Shown here: piece after piece, positions 53,529 to 62,941 of the stretch
Layout of the letters: each line of letters starts with the position of its first letter
Numbering within the stretch: the stretch's first letter is position 1
From: an uncultured Lachnospiraceae bacterium
GTDB taxonomy: Bacteria; Bacillota; Clostridia; Lachnospirales; Lachnospiraceae
Length of the DNA: 64,000 bases
Direction of reading: 5' to 3'
Assembly: GCA_910577275.1 (NCBI GenBank)
Contig: CAJTMW010000004.1
Location: 97,223-161,222, forward strand
Made by a program: the position numbers and the translations under genes
The notes under the pieces: generated by a model
Seen by the model: only the letters and a program-made list of their open reading frames with translations
What the model was told of the DNA's origin: nothing
The model's database searches: none

Positions 53529-54212
53529 ATGAGAATTTTACTTGCAGAAGACGACAAAGAATTAAATCAGACCCTTACAATTTCACTGGAACTGGAGGGC
53601 TTCACAGTTGATTCCTGCTATGACGGCGAAGAAGCCCTTTACTATGGGGAGCAAAATATCTACGATGTGATTCTTTTGGACAGGATGCTTCCTCATATGG
53701 AAGGAACTATAGTTCTTACCAATCTTCGAAAAAAGAAAATTACCACTCCGGTTATTCTCCTCACGGCTCTTGGTACTCTCTCCGATAAGGTGACCGGGCT
53801 TGATTTGGGCGCCGACGACTATCTGGTAAAGCCGTTTGCCTTAGAAGAGCTTCTCGCCAGAATACGCTGCGTTACCAGGCGCCCCTCCGCACTCAATAAT
53901 AACGGAGATATTCTTCCCGTTTCCGACGTTATATGGCACATGAACGAGGACCGCCTCCAGGGTCCTGCCGGGAGCTGTACCCTCTCCAAGCGGGAAGCCT
54001 CCCTTATGGAAACCTTTCTGCGAAGAAAGGGACAGACCCTGTCAAGAAACCTCCTTCTCCTTAAAGTGTGGGGGCCGGACAGCGACGTGGAGGAAGGGAA
54101 TCTGGACAATTATATCCATTTCCTGAGAAGGCGTCTTAGAGGAACCGGAAGTACCTTGCAGATTAAAACCATCCGGGGAATCGGCTACTGCCTGCAGGAT
54201 ATGCCGGACTGA
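53529..54212 (+). CDS. OmpR-family response regulator
   Basis: 227 residues from ATG at 53529 (start MRILLAEDDKE; GAGGATG upstream). Receiver domain: acidic pocket E7-D8-D9, phospho-Asp D51 in ILLDRMLPHM, Thr in ILLTALGT, Lys in DYLVKPFA. The winged helix ends NYIHFLRRRLRGTGSTLQIK, then TIRGIGYCL. It probably binds the repeats just upstream. Followed after 79 bp by its kinase. Confidence 0.93.
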   Translation: MRILLAEDDKELNQTLTISLELEGFTVDSCYDGEEALYYGEQNIYDVILLDRMLPHMEGTIVLTNLRKKKITTPVILLTALGTLSDKVTGLDLGADDYLVKPFALEELLARIRCVTRRPSALNNNGDILPVSDVIWHMNEDRLQGPAGSCTLSKREASLMETFLRRKGQTLSRNLLLLKVWGPDSDVEEGNLDNYIHFLRRRLRGTGSTLQIKTIRGIGYCLQDMPD

Positions 54213-54291
54213 CAAAGCCTCCTCACAGCATTCCAAAACCTTATGATATTCATGGAATGTATATACAGAATATTCCGGCGCGGAGGTCATC

Positions 54292-55608
54292 ATGTATAAA
54301 AAAGTACATTTACAGCTAACCTGCCTGTTTACAGGAATTACCGCAGCGATTATGATTATCATGTCCCTGTGTTATCTGTATGTATCAGAAAGCGGACTTT
54401 TCAGAAATCAGTACAACTCTTTTAAAAACGATATGAACACCATTGCCACCAATTTAGAGCAGATGCCCGTAATTTCCATGCAATGGCTCTCCAAAATGGA
54501 GGCGCAGGGAAACTATACCTTTTTTGCCCTGGACGACGGAGTTCCCTTTCTCTATAACCAGCTCAGCGGGCATTCCGAGGACTTTAGAAAAACAATCATG
54601 AGGGAATGCCTGGACTTCTATCATAATACTTATAAAATATCGGCAATAGATGCCGTATCTTCTCCTTACGTCTCCTATCATGTGGAATATCAGTTTACCT
54701 CGCCTTCCACGAAAGAAAAATACTTTGGATGCGTCATTTCCATAGAAAAAGGGAAATCCATGATGCAGGTGATTGTCTTTTCCCCACTGAACATGCTGGA
54801 AAAGCAAATCTCGGAACAGCGTTTCCGTTTTTTTCTGATTGACTTAACCGCCATTATACTTCTCGCTGTCTTTTCCTTTATTTTTACCGGAAAGCTTTTG
54901 AAGCCTATTTCCGAAAGCCAGCAAAGACAGGCCCGCTTTATTTCCTCCGCTTCCCACGAGCTTAGGACGCCTCTGGCCATTATTTTGTCCTCCATCGACT
55001 GCTGCCGGAATGCAGAAGACGGCAATCAGCAAAGCCCGGCGCAACAGCAGAGATTCCTTAAAACAATCAGGCAGGAAAGCCTTCGCATGTCCTCCTTAAT
55101 CAACGACATGCTTATTTTATCCGAGCAGGACCAGCACCTTCCTGTCCGTAAAAAACCTGTGGAATTAGACACCCTGATTATCAATTCTTATGAAGCCTTC
55201 GAACCCCTTGCAAAGGAAAAGCAAATTGCTCTTTCCGTTGAACTGCCGGAAAACATTCTTCCTCCGTGCAGCTGCGACCCCGACCGCATCAGCCAGGTAA
55301 TCTCCATCTTACTCCATAATGCCATAAGCTATACCCAAAACCATGGTAAAATAACCCTTTCCCTCTCTTACGATAAAAGGGGCTTCCTTCTTTCGGTGAA
55401 GGACAACGGAATTGGTATTTCCAATGAGGATAAAGGAAAGATATTTGACCGGTTCTACCGGGCGGAAAAATCCCGAAGCACCAAGGGGCACTTCGGGCTG
55501 GGATTGTCAATTGCTTATGAAATTGTTGCTTCCCATAACGGGAGCATTACCGTGAAGGATGCGGTTCCGAAGGGAGCCGAGTTTGTGGTGGTTCTGCCGG
55601 AAAAGTGA
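54292..55608 (+). CDS. Sensor histidine kinase
   Basis: 438 residues. Two membrane spans (~12-32 and ~180-200) flank a ~150-residue extracellular sensor region. H-box SSASHELRTPLAIIL, N-box LLHNAISYTQNHG, G1 VKDNGIGIS, F-box FDRFYRAEKS and G2 HFGLGLSIAYEI are all present. No HAMP consensus is obvious. It phosphorylates the adjacent regulator; its stimulus may be linked to the divergent lipoprotein/transporter operon. GGAGGT precedes the ATG. Confidence 0.92.
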   Translation: MYKKVHLQLTCLFTGITAAIMIIMSLCYLYVSESGLFRNQYNSFKNDMNTIATNLEQMPVISMQWLSKMEAQGNYTFFALDDGVPFLYNQLSGHSEDFRKTIMRECLDFYHNTYKISAIDAVSSPYVSYHVEYQFTSPSTKEKYFGCVISIEKGKSMMQVIVFSPLNMLEKQISEQRFRFFLIDLTAIILLAVFSFIFTGKLLKPISESQQRQARFISSASHELRTPLAIILSSIDCCRNAEDGNQQSPAQQQRFLKTIRQESLRMSSLINDMLILSEQDQHLPVRKKPVELDTLIINSYEAFEPLAKEKQIALSVELPENILPPCSCDPDRISQVISILLHNAISYTQNHGKITLSLSYDKRGFLLSVKDNGIGISNEDKGKIFDRFYRAEKSRSTKGHFGLGLSIAYEIVASHNGSITVKDAVPKGAEFVVVLPEK

Positions 55609-55612
55609 GAAT

Positions 55613-57592
55613 TTAAATCATCCCCTCTTTAATCACATCATGGTCCCGCAGTACCTTTTCAACCACCGTCCCTTTTATTACCCGGAGCACCGGCTTCTTT
55701 AACGCGTTAAGGGGTCCGGGAAGTTCAATTTCAAGAGGCGACTTTCCGTCCATCAGCTTGACGCTGCTGTCCAAAAGCTCACGGATATCGTAAACGCTTC
55801 CCCATACCTCCGGCACGCCTCTGTCCACGCCAAGAAGTCCGTATACTGCTTCCATTGCCGTCCGTACGGAATATTCCGTGGTAAATACGGTATCCCTCGG
55901 CGTTTCGGCGAACTGTCCAAGGAAAGCAAAGTTCACACATCCGTCGGGAATGACGTCCGGTCTGTCTCCCCTGGTTCTCGGCATAAAGAATGCCGTGATA
56001 TAAGGCATCATTGTGGGAACGCAGACTGCGCTATTCTCCGCCAGTTCCTCAATCTCCTCCACAGGAACGCCTAAATGGTAGAGCCATTCCTCTGTGATTT
56101 CCTTACCGGTACACTCTTTCATCGGCTTTTTCACAAAGTCGCCGGGAACATCCGTAAACAGTCCGTATACCCAGACGCAGACTTTGTCTTTATCCTGCTC
56201 CTTAAACTGTCCCTGTCTGTTGATTGTCCAGCTCATCAGCCAGCTTGAATCCTGACAGCTCACGATTCCTCCTGTAACCACCCTTCCGCTTCTGGGGTCG
56301 CGCTTGCAGATATTTGTAATATAAGGAATAATCTTATCGTCCAGTGTGGTGACGGTAGCGGATTCCCAGTTGGTTTTTGCAATATCGGAACAGAATTTTT
56401 CGGGATGTCCGAAAGAGGCGTCCTGCCTGGCAATATTTTTCCACAGGCTCCAACAGCCGCTGGTTCTTACCTCTGCGTCTCCGTTAGGCGCATGATTCTG
56501 GTCGCCGTATATCGTCCCTTCCGTACAGCTTCCGTTTGTCACAAAGACAAGGTCGTTTTCTGTGAGAACGATTCCCTTTTCCACGCCTCTGTCCTTATAT
56601 TCTATGGTCTTTGCAATCTTTTTCCCGTTTTTAAATTCAAAGATAACATTCGTCACTTCCGTATGGAAACGAAAGTCAACACCCGCCTCCTCCAGATACT
56701 TCTGCATGGGCAGAATCAAAGATTCGTATTGATTATACTTTGTAAATTTCAGGGCGCTGAAATCCGGCAGTCCCGCAATATGATGGATAAATCTCTGGAA
56801 ATAAAGCTTCATCTCAAGGGCGCTGTGCCAGTTTTCAAATGCAAACATGGTACGCCAGTACAGCCAGAAGGTAGAATCAAAAACCTCCTCGTCAAACACG
56901 TCTTCAATGGTCTTATCGTACAAGTCCTCATCCCTGGTCATAAAGAGCTTCATAATTTCCATACAGCCCTTCTGGCTTAAGTTGAATTTTCCGTCTGTAT
57001 GGGCGTCCTCGCCCTGATTCACCGTTGCACGGCAAAGGGAATAATTGGGGTCTTCCTTATTCAGCCAGTAATATTCATCCAGAACGGACACGCCCGGCGT
57101 TTCTATGGAAGGAATGCTGCGGAACAAATCCCACAGACATTCGAAATGGTTTTCCATTTCCCGTCCGCCTCTCATAATGTAGCCTCTTGTGGAATCATAA
57201 ATTCCGTCACAGGCGCCCCCGGCAATATCCATCGCCTCTAAAATATGGATGTGGTCTCCCGGCATCTGTCCGTCCCTCACCAGAAAACAGGCTGCTGCCA
57301 GAGACGCCAGGCCGCTTCCTACGATGTAGGCGTTCTTTTCATCCACGCCCTCGGGCTTTTTCGGCCTTGCAAAGGCTTCATAATTTCCGTTTGTGTAATA
57401 AATTCCTTTACTGTTTTTTTCACCCTTTCCTCTTTCCGTATTGCGGTATTCCGCTCTTTCTCCCTGTGCGCCTGCGGTTTTACCGGTCTTCTTACCTTCT
57501 TCCTTTTTATGCTTTTTTGATGCAACTATCGCAGTTGCCGCTCCTGCCGCCACTACTGCGGCTCCGATTCCCAGATTCTTTTTTGCTGCCAT
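55613..57592 (-). CDS. ohyA: Oleate hydratase (myosin-cross-reactive antigen family)
   Basis: 659 residues from ATG at 57590-57592 (AGGTGG upstream). FAD-binding fold: YIVGSGLASLAAACFLVRDG and ILEAMDIAGGACDG; RGYIMRGGREMENHFECLWD is a family signature, followed by the substrate and lid regions. It hydrates oleate and related unsaturated fatty acids to 10-hydroxy acids, a detoxification reaction of gut anaerobes. Unusually the first ~75 residues add a hydrophobic Ala/Val/Gly segment (IGAAVVAAGAATAIVA) and a Lys/Glu-rich linker, suggesting membrane attachment. It is 23 bp from the convergent kinase gene. Confidence 0.93.
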   Translation of the reverse strand: MAAKKNLGIGAAVVAAGAATAIVASKKHKKEEGKKTGKTAGAQGERAEYRNTERGKGEKNSKGIYYTNGNYEAFARPKKPEGVDEKNAYIVGSGLASLAAACFLVRDGQMPGDHIHILEAMDIAGGACDGIYDSTRGYIMRGGREMENHFECLWDLFRSIPSIETPGVSVLDEYYWLNKEDPNYSLCRATVNQGEDAHTDGKFNLSQKGCMEIMKLFMTRDEDLYDKTIEDVFDEEVFDSTFWLYWRTMFAFENWHSALEMKLYFQRFIHHIAGLPDFSALKFTKYNQYESLILPMQKYLEEAGVDFRFHTEVTNVIFEFKNGKKIAKTIEYKDRGVEKGIVLTENDLVFVTNGSCTEGTIYGDQNHAPNGDAEVRTSGCWSLWKNIARQDASFGHPEKFCSDIAKTNWESATVTTLDDKIIPYITNICKRDPRSGRVVTGGIVSCQDSSWLMSWTINRQGQFKEQDKDKVCVWVYGLFTDVPGDFVKKPMKECTGKEITEEWLYHLGVPVEEIEELAENSAVCVPTMMPYITAFFMPRTRGDRPDVIPDGCVNFAFLGQFAETPRDTVFTTEYSVRTAMEAVYGLLGVDRGVPEVWGSVYDIRELLDSSVKLMDGKSPLEIELPGPLNALKKPVLRVIKGTVVEKVLRDHDVIKEGMI

Positions 57593-57675
57593 ATGAATTG
57601 CCACCTTTCCTTAATGTGTTGTTGTTTTGTTTTTATGACCCTTATAATACCCCTTTCAAAATATTTTTCCATTTA

Positions 57676-57720
57676 CAAAACAGGCGGAATGATAAAAAAC
57701 TTATCACTCCGCCTGTTTTG
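57676..57720. terminator. Strong bidirectional-type terminator between tetR and ohyA
   Basis: 20-base arms (57676-57695 and 57701-57720) with a single mismatch and a 5-base loop; the arms end in AAAA/TTTT, so T-runs form in both directions. It separates the tetR transcript from ohyA, which therefore needs its own promoter in the ~85-bp gap. Confidence 0.8.
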
Positions 57721-57744
57721 ATAAAATTAGCCGTATCCGGCCTT

Positions 57745-58311
57745 TCATATTTTCTGACTGCCGGAAAAATTATGTATTGAATTTGCAATATTTCCATGAA
57801 GCGTAACGCTCATTTTCTCCACAATCGTTCTGTAATCATCCTTCATTCCATGGTCAATCCATTCCAGCATCACTCCCACGAACCCGTACTTATAAAACTG
57901 TGCGATGAAATCCTTATCCTCCTTTTTAATATCAACACCTCTGCATTTTTCCTCCACAACGCCTGCGATTAATTCATATGTAAGCTTATAAAGATAATTT
58001 TCAATTTTATCCCGGCCCACAACTCCGTTGATATTTTGAATAAACGTCTTATTTTCCATAACGGCTTCGAAAATCTGTGTAAGCCCTTCCTGCCAGGTAT
58101 CATAGGTTTTCTTTCCCTGTAATGCGCGCTTTCCATCCTCCACGCACACCCATTCCACCAGCTCATAGATATCCTTAAAATGATAATAAAAGGACATTCG
58201 GCTGATGCCGCAGTCTGATGTTATGTCGCTTATGGTGATTTTATCTATTTTTTTATGCTGGAGAAGCTTTTTAAGGGATGCTTCCAGAGCAAGCTTTGTT
58301 GTATTTGACAT
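57745..58311 (-). CDS. TetR-family regulator
   Basis: 188 residues. HTH: KIDKITISDITSDCGISRMS then FYYHFKDIYELVEWV; the C-terminal ligand domain matches the TetR_C_8/DhaS-like group (LEWIDHGMKDDYRTIVEKM). GGGAG before the ATG. It is divergent from the aldo/keto reductase gene and upstream of ohyA; palindromes in the divergent gap are probable operators. Confidence 0.88.
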   Translation of the reverse strand: MSNTTKLALEASLKKLLQHKKIDKITISDITSDCGISRMSFYYHFKDIYELVEWVCVEDGKRALQGKKTYDTWQEGLTQIFEAVMENKTFIQNINGVVGRDKIENYLYKLTYELIAGVVEEKCRGVDIKKEDKDFIAQFYKYGFVGVMLEWIDHGMKDDYRTIVEKMSVTLHGNIANSIHNFSGSQKI

Positions 58312-58400
58312 AAAAATCTCCCTGCCTTCGTCAGCGTAACCCCCTGCCTGATGCGGATAAATTCAAGCAAAGGATTGTACACGTTAATTCTCCCTTTATA

Positions 58401-58415
58401 TTAACTTTTAGTTAA
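58401..58415. promoter_or_regulatory. Candidate TetR operator
   Basis: TTAACTTTTAGTTAA, a 5+5 bp palindrome with 5-bp centre, midway between tetR and the aldo/keto reductase gene. Confidence 0.45.
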
Positions 58416-58456
58416 AACGATTCTAACCAATATGAACTTCTCTGTCAAGAACAAAT

Positions 58457-58471
58457 ACTGTAAAATACAGT
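58457..58471. promoter_or_regulatory. Second palindrome in the tetR/reductase gap
   Basis: ACTGTAAAATACAGT, perfect 6+6 bp with a 3-bp centre, about 45 bp before the reductase ATG; it overlaps a TAAAAT that could be a -10 element. Confidence 0.4.
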
Positions 58472-58515
58472 CATCAGAAAAACAGCGGAGCTAATAATGA
58501 AAGGAGCATCTACCT

Positions 58516-59526
58516 ATGAAAAAAAGATTATTGAGAAATCTGGAAGTATCGGAAATCGGAATGGGATGTATGGGATTTTCCCATGGATACGGGAATGTTC
58601 CCGATGAGGAATATGCAATTCAGGCAATAAGAAAAGCCTATGATTTTGGATGCACTCTGTTCGATACGGCTGAAACTTACGGCAGGGAAATGTTCTATCC
58701 CGGCCACAATGAGGAACTGGCAGGGAAAGCGGTATCTTCTTTCAGAAAAGATATTGTGCTTGCCACAAAATTTCATATCGGTTTGCCGGAAGATAAAGAA
58801 AACAAAGGATTATATGATATTATCCTAAAGCACCTGGAAGCATCTATAAAACGACTCAAAACAGATTATATTGATTTATACTATCTGCACAGAGTCAACG
58901 AGCTTTTTTCTGTGGAAGAAGTTGCAGAGGTTATGGGGAAATTTATTGAAAAAGGATATATCCGAGGATGGGGTATGTCTCAGGTTTCGGTTGAAATTTT
59001 AAAGAAAGCTCATGCCGTTACTCCCGTATCAGCGGTTCAAAACCTTTATTCCATGGTTGAAAGAGACTGCGAGAAGGAAATTTTTCCTTTCTGCATTGAA
59101 AATCAGATTGGCGTTGTACCCTTTTCACCTGTTGCCAGCGGATTGCTTTCAGGAAAAGTAACTGCAGATACAAAATTCGAAGGCGATGACGTCCGCAAAT
59201 TTGTTCCCCAGCTTTCCAAGGAAAATCTTGCGGCAAACCAGTCCCTTATTGAAATCCTTACGGAATTCGCCGAACGCAAATCTGCTTCCCCGGCACAGAT
59301 TTCCCTGGCTTGGATACTTCACAAATATCCCAATGCTGTCCCTATTCCGGGCTCCAAAAATCAGGAAAGAATTCTGGAAAACCTTGGCGCCTGCAATGTG
59401 AATTTAACAAAAGAAGAATTTGAGGCTTTGGAAGCTTCCCTTGATTCCTGCAAGATTTACGGACATCGGGGACATGTGGAAACAGAACAGAAAACATTCA
59501 GTAATCACTGGAAAAAAGAAAACTAA
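58516..59526 (+). CDS. Aldo/keto reductase
   Basis: 336 residues, full-length barrel. Catalytic Asp/Tyr in LFDTAETYGREM, Lys in IVLATKFHIG, His in LYYLHRVN; NADPH site near PGSKNQERILENLGA. Reduces carbonyl substrates; specificity unknown. AAAGGAG precedes the ATG. It is controlled, by position, by the divergent tetR. Confidence 0.92.
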   Translation: MKKRLLRNLEVSEIGMGCMGFSHGYGNVPDEEYAIQAIRKAYDFGCTLFDTAETYGREMFYPGHNEELAGKAVSSFRKDIVLATKFHIGLPEDKENKGLYDIILKHLEASIKRLKTDYIDLYYLHRVNELFSVEEVAEVMGKFIEKGYIRGWGMSQVSVEILKKAHAVTPVSAVQNLYSMVERDCEKEIFPFCIENQIGVVPFSPVASGLLSGKVTADTKFEGDDVRKFVPQLSKENLAANQSLIEILTEFAERKSASPAQISLAWILHKYPNAVPIPGSKNQERILENLGACNVNLTKEEFEALEASLDSCKIYGHRGHVETEQKTFSNHWKKEN

Positions 59527-59547
59527 AACATTTGGCGACTGCCGCGA

Positions 59548-59584
59548 GGGTCTGCAAATTCATTTCGCTTAAATTTGCAGACCC
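59548..59584. terminator. Terminator between convergent reductase and acetyltransferase genes
   Basis: Perfect 13-bp arms (59548-59560 with 59572-59584) and an 11-base loop, 21 bp after the reductase stop and 3 bp before the acetyltransferase stop on the other strand. No long T-run. Confidence 0.65.
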
Positions 59585-59586
59585 TG

Positions 59587-60132
59587 CTAAAATATATATT
59601 CAAAAACATCAAATTCCTGATTAATGTTATCCACAAATGCCGTATGGCGTCCCAGACTCTTAAAACCGCATTTTTCATATAAACGTCTGGCCGGAATATT
59701 TTTATAATGCGTATCAAGCCTGATTGTTTTCGCCCCGGAATTTTTACAGAAATCTATGCTGAACCTGATTAAGCTTTCCCCTATCCCGTGATTTCTGTAA
59801 TCAGGTTCTACCGCTAACGTATGTATTGTCATCACATCATTTGCCATGACATCTTCATCTGGAATCTGCAGAGTCCATGGTATTTTTTTATATTCCGGGT
59901 GCTGAATATTATCTATAATAACGGAACCTGCAATCCTTTTATCTGCTTTCAGCACATATAAAGCTTCTTTCTCAAATGCCCTCTGTGCATCTGCTATTGT
60001 CGGATATTTTCCTTTTTGCCAGTTTGGATAACAATAATTGATATTCTTTTCAAAGTATTCGTTCACATTGTCATATAATATTCCAACTGATTTTACATCT
60101 TCTGAAGATGCCAATGATATCATATTATTCAT
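59587..60132 (-). CDS. GNAT-family N-acetyltransferase
   Basis: 181 residues. Acetyl-CoA site in TIHTLAVEPDYRNHGIGESL (R-x-x-G-I-G) and the late TIRLDTHYKNIPARRLYEKC with GFKSLG. Substrate unknown. AAGGA precedes the ATG. Confidence 0.85.
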   Translation of the reverse strand: MNNMISLASSEDVKSVGILYDNVNEYFEKNINYCYPNWQKGKYPTIADAQRAFEKEALYVLKADKRIAGSVIIDNIQHPEYKKIPWTLQIPDEDVMANDVMTIHTLAVEPDYRNHGIGESLIRFSIDFCKNSGAKTIRLDTHYKNIPARRLYEKCGFKSLGRHTAFVDNINQEFDVFEYIF

Positions 60133-60259
60133 GGATTTTAATCCTTCTGTTATTATTAGGCTGATATCATTTTACCATAGCCCACATCGGCTAACAACAA
60201 AAACGGACATCATTCCTTTAATCTTTTTATCTGATATTCTCCTTTATTTTATATAAGTT

Positions 60260-60580
60260 CTACTTTTTCCGGCAAATAGCTATCATAGATAATCCGGGAA
60301 AATAAATTCCTAATCTGCTGAATATTTTATTGATGGAAAAATCCAGATTTAAGCAGGCCGTCAAAAGTCTGGTTATCCAGGCATCCTCCCCATAACCCCA
60401 GTTTGCTGTAAACTTATGCTCCGGGTCTATTGGTATATGAAACAATTTTTGAACAAACCTAATCAAAAACAGGCTCGTATAAAAATATCTCCCTGCTTAC
60501 CTTTTTCACATATGCGACATCTTTCTCCATGTATTCCATTATCCATAAAATAAATCCTTGTAATATTTCATTCCACATTT
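60260..60580 (-). pseudogene. Frameshifted remnant of an unidentified gene
   Basis: The minus strand opens WNEILQGFILWIMEYMEKD and continues VSREIFLYEPVF, then hits TAG; one base over, the text continues LIRFVQKLFHIPIDPEHKF, then GYGEDAWITRLLTACLNLDF and SRLGIYFPGLSMIAICRKK to a stop at 60260. The junction is a TTTTT run (~60466-60475), so a one-base indel has split the frame. The family is not recognised (a methyltransferase-like C-terminus is one guess), and the 5' part seems short. Confidence 0.45.
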
Positions 60581-60581
60581 C

Positions 60582-61973
60582 CTATGGCTCAATGGAAATC
60601 AGCTCAATGCCTTCTTCCTTTCCCAAATTCCGACTGTATAATTTTTCCTCTGCATTATTCCAATGCTCGTGAACGCCCAGATTCGTAACCGGCTCACCAT
60701 TTCCATTCTGATATACGGTGCCGGAAGGAGCGTCTGCCACAAGTCCCGCCTCATGGAGATAATTTTCCACTGCCGGATTATGCGCCATTGTTCCATTGCG
60801 TTCTGTTATCGTCGGTTCGTTTGCCAGAAAATCAGCGCCCACAGAATCAATCGCCACCGGGTCCTGGGAAACAAGAATACTGGATGTATAATCTCCACCA
60901 AACGGAGCCTGCTGCCACCGGGAATTTTCGCCTGTGATAGAGGCTCCCTCCGAGGGCGCACAAATAATCGCATCCAGCATATAGAGCATGGTTCTGCCGC
61001 CTAAATATTCATTTGCCATAAAATCAACCAGAGGACTGTATTCATCCATCTCGGCTCCGGCAAGGAAACCGTGCAGGTTTGCCCCCACCGGCGGCCTCAT
61101 ACGGTTGGTGTTGATATACGAACCGTAGTGGTTCTTTCCGCACAAGGTCATCCCGTAGCTGTGTCCTTTCAGGTTGGCAAGGTTTATCATATAGGCCGCC
61201 CCGGTGATGCAGGCAGGCAGATAATTGGTATCTCCGCCCACGTCATACGACCAGTTAATCGGTGCGGATTCATCAGCAACAGCGTTTGTCCGCCCCACAA
61301 AATGAATCCCCGAAAGGTTCCCCTCCGTACACATTTCCACCATATAATCCGGGAAAATGCGGGACACGTCATACACGGTAATATCCTCCGGCGGTATCCC
61401 GGCTTCCTCTACCAGCGACACCAGCAGGGCTTTCATCAGAACCGGATTGGTATAGCTCATTTCCGTTTCCCCGGACGCATCATCACTGTTCAGACCAGAG
61501 CCGTTGATATTCGCTTTAATGGCAATCTTTTCACCAGTCTGATATCCGTTCTCCCCCCGACTGTGGGAAATATTATGTGCGGTAAACAATGCCTGCCAGC
61601 TTTCCGCCGCAGTATCTTTTCCACCGAGAGCCGCAATGCTTTCGTTAACCATTTGCCGGATGACCGTTTCATCAAAATGCTCTACTTTCCACCACCAGCC
61701 GTTTCCGTCCCATTCCACAGAATCGGGATTGTACGCCCATACCACCCTGCCCGGCATTGCCCCAACACCGGTTCCGTAAGGCTCATGCTGCGGAAAGAGA
61801 GAATCATATGCTATATCTGAAGTGCTGGAAACCGAGGTTTTAGAAGAAGGTTCCTGTTCCGGCACCACTGTTTCTACCTGTGGTTCTTCCTTTTGTTCAG
61901 GTGCTGCCTGCCGGCATCCGCAGACCGTCAAGGCAAGCATAGCAGCCAGCGTCAGCGCTGTTATCTTTTTCAT
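60582..61973 (-). CDS. DUF362-domain lipoprotein
   Basis: 463 residues from ATG at 61971-61973 (AAGGAGG upstream). Lipobox LTVCGC (acylated Cys in CGC), acidic linker, then the DUF362 core: EKIAIKANINGSG, YMINLANLKGHSYGMTLCGK, NHYGSYI, and SILVSQDPVAIDSVGADFL. DUF362 proteins share this N-K-G-H / D-P-V-A-D pattern; their enzymatic role is unsettled. No ferredoxin cysteines are seen. Exported and anchored outside the membrane. Confidence 0.85.
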   Translation of the reverse strand: MKKITALTLAAMLALTVCGCRQAAPEQKEEPQVETVVPEQEPSSKTSVSSTSDIAYDSLFPQHEPYGTGVGAMPGRVVWAYNPDSVEWDGNGWWWKVEHFDETVIRQMVNESIAALGGKDTAAESWQALFTAHNISHSRGENGYQTGEKIAIKANINGSGLNSDDASGETEMSYTNPVLMKALLVSLVEEAGIPPEDITVYDVSRIFPDYMVEMCTEGNLSGIHFVGRTNAVADESAPINWSYDVGGDTNYLPACITGAAYMINLANLKGHSYGMTLCGKNHYGSYINTNRMRPPVGANLHGFLAGAEMDEYSPLVDFMANEYLGGRTMLYMLDAIICAPSEGASITGENSRWQQAPFGGDYTSSILVSQDPVAIDSVGADFLANEPTITERNGTMAHNPAVENYLHEAGLVADAPSGTVYQNGNGEPVTNLGVHEHWNNAEEKLYSRNLGKEEGIELISIEP

Positions 61974-62007
61974 AGGACATCCTCCTTTTCGTTTCGTATT
62001 TGATTTG

Positions 62008-62913
62008 TTACCGGACAAACATATTTACAACCAGCCCGGTTATATAAGAAAACGCCATAACAAATCCTAAATACAGCAGAAATCTTCTTGTACCAAGAAC
62101 AATTTTTACCGCTCCAAGATTGGTTATCTTCGTGGCAGGCCCGGTAATCATAAAAGCCGTTGCGCTTCCCATGCTCATACCGTTTGACAGCCATTGTATC
62201 AGGAGCGGGATGGTTCCGCCGCCGCAGGCGTAAAGCGGCACGCCGATGGTAGCCGCCAAAAGAACGCCAAATCCCTCGTTTTCACCGAAAAGCCCGCTAA
62301 TCCATTCAGCCGGAACATACCGCTGAAATATTACGGATAATATAATTCCAAAAAGGAAATACAGTCCGGTTGCTTTGATATTGCGCCAAAGGTTCTTCAA
62401 AAACCGGAGCAGAAGATTGGAATCTATGTCTTTGTTCTTCGGTTCCTCAAAACCGGAAAAGTTAAAAAATCCCTTTCCCTTATAAAACCACCTGAGTAGA
62501 AGCCCTGCCAGCACACCGCACAAAAAACAGGACAGAATACGGACGGTAAGCGCCACTGTTCCAAGAGCCGTACTGTAAATAATAAGCTGCGGATTGAGAA
62601 GGATGGAACTCATCATAAATGCCGCCAGCCAGTCGTCCCGGATTCCGCTTTTGGAAAAAGAGGCGGCAATGGGAATCGTACCGTACATACACAGCGGAGA
62701 GGCAATCCCTAACATACTGGCCGCAAAAATCCCTAAAACGCCAGGCCTTCTTTCCCCCAATGCCCGGAATATACCATGAATCCGCTCTTTCAGGAATACG
62801 GAAACCGCCGAGCCAAGCACCATGCCCAAAACCCAATAGGGAAAAATCTGCCCCAGCTGCAATTCAAAATAATACCAGAGATATACAAATTCCCTGTGAA
62901 GCGTTTCCGCCAT
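62008..62913 (-). CDS. ArsP_1/UPF0718-type permease
   Basis: 301 residues, about eight spans. ASPLCMYGTIPIAAS (conserved Cys) and VPLYACGGGTIPLLIQWLS are the two repeated signature loops of the permease family that includes methylarsenite exporter ArsP. Whether it exports arsenicals is not clear: no arsR/arsM is nearby. It precedes the DUF362 gene by 34 bp on the same strand. Confidence 0.82.
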   Translation of the reverse strand: MAETLHREFVYLWYYFELQLGQIFPYWVLGMVLGSAVSVFLKERIHGIFRALGERRPGVLGIFAASMLGIASPLCMYGTIPIAASFSKSGIRDDWLAAFMMSSILLNPQLIIYSTALGTVALTVRILSCFLCGVLAGLLLRWFYKGKGFFNFSGFEEPKNKDIDSNLLLRFLKNLWRNIKATGLYFLFGIILSVIFQRYVPAEWISGLFGENEGFGVLLAATIGVPLYACGGGTIPLLIQWLSNGMSMGSATAFMITGPATKITNLGAVKIVLGTRRFLLYLGFVMAFSYITGLVVNMFVR

Positions 62914-62941
62914 CCTTCACCACCTCCCAATCTTACAATTT

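Noticed and set aside
61071..61820. 249-codon plus-strand frame
   Set aside because: Antisense to the well-supported DUF362 gene; composition is that of a shadow frame.
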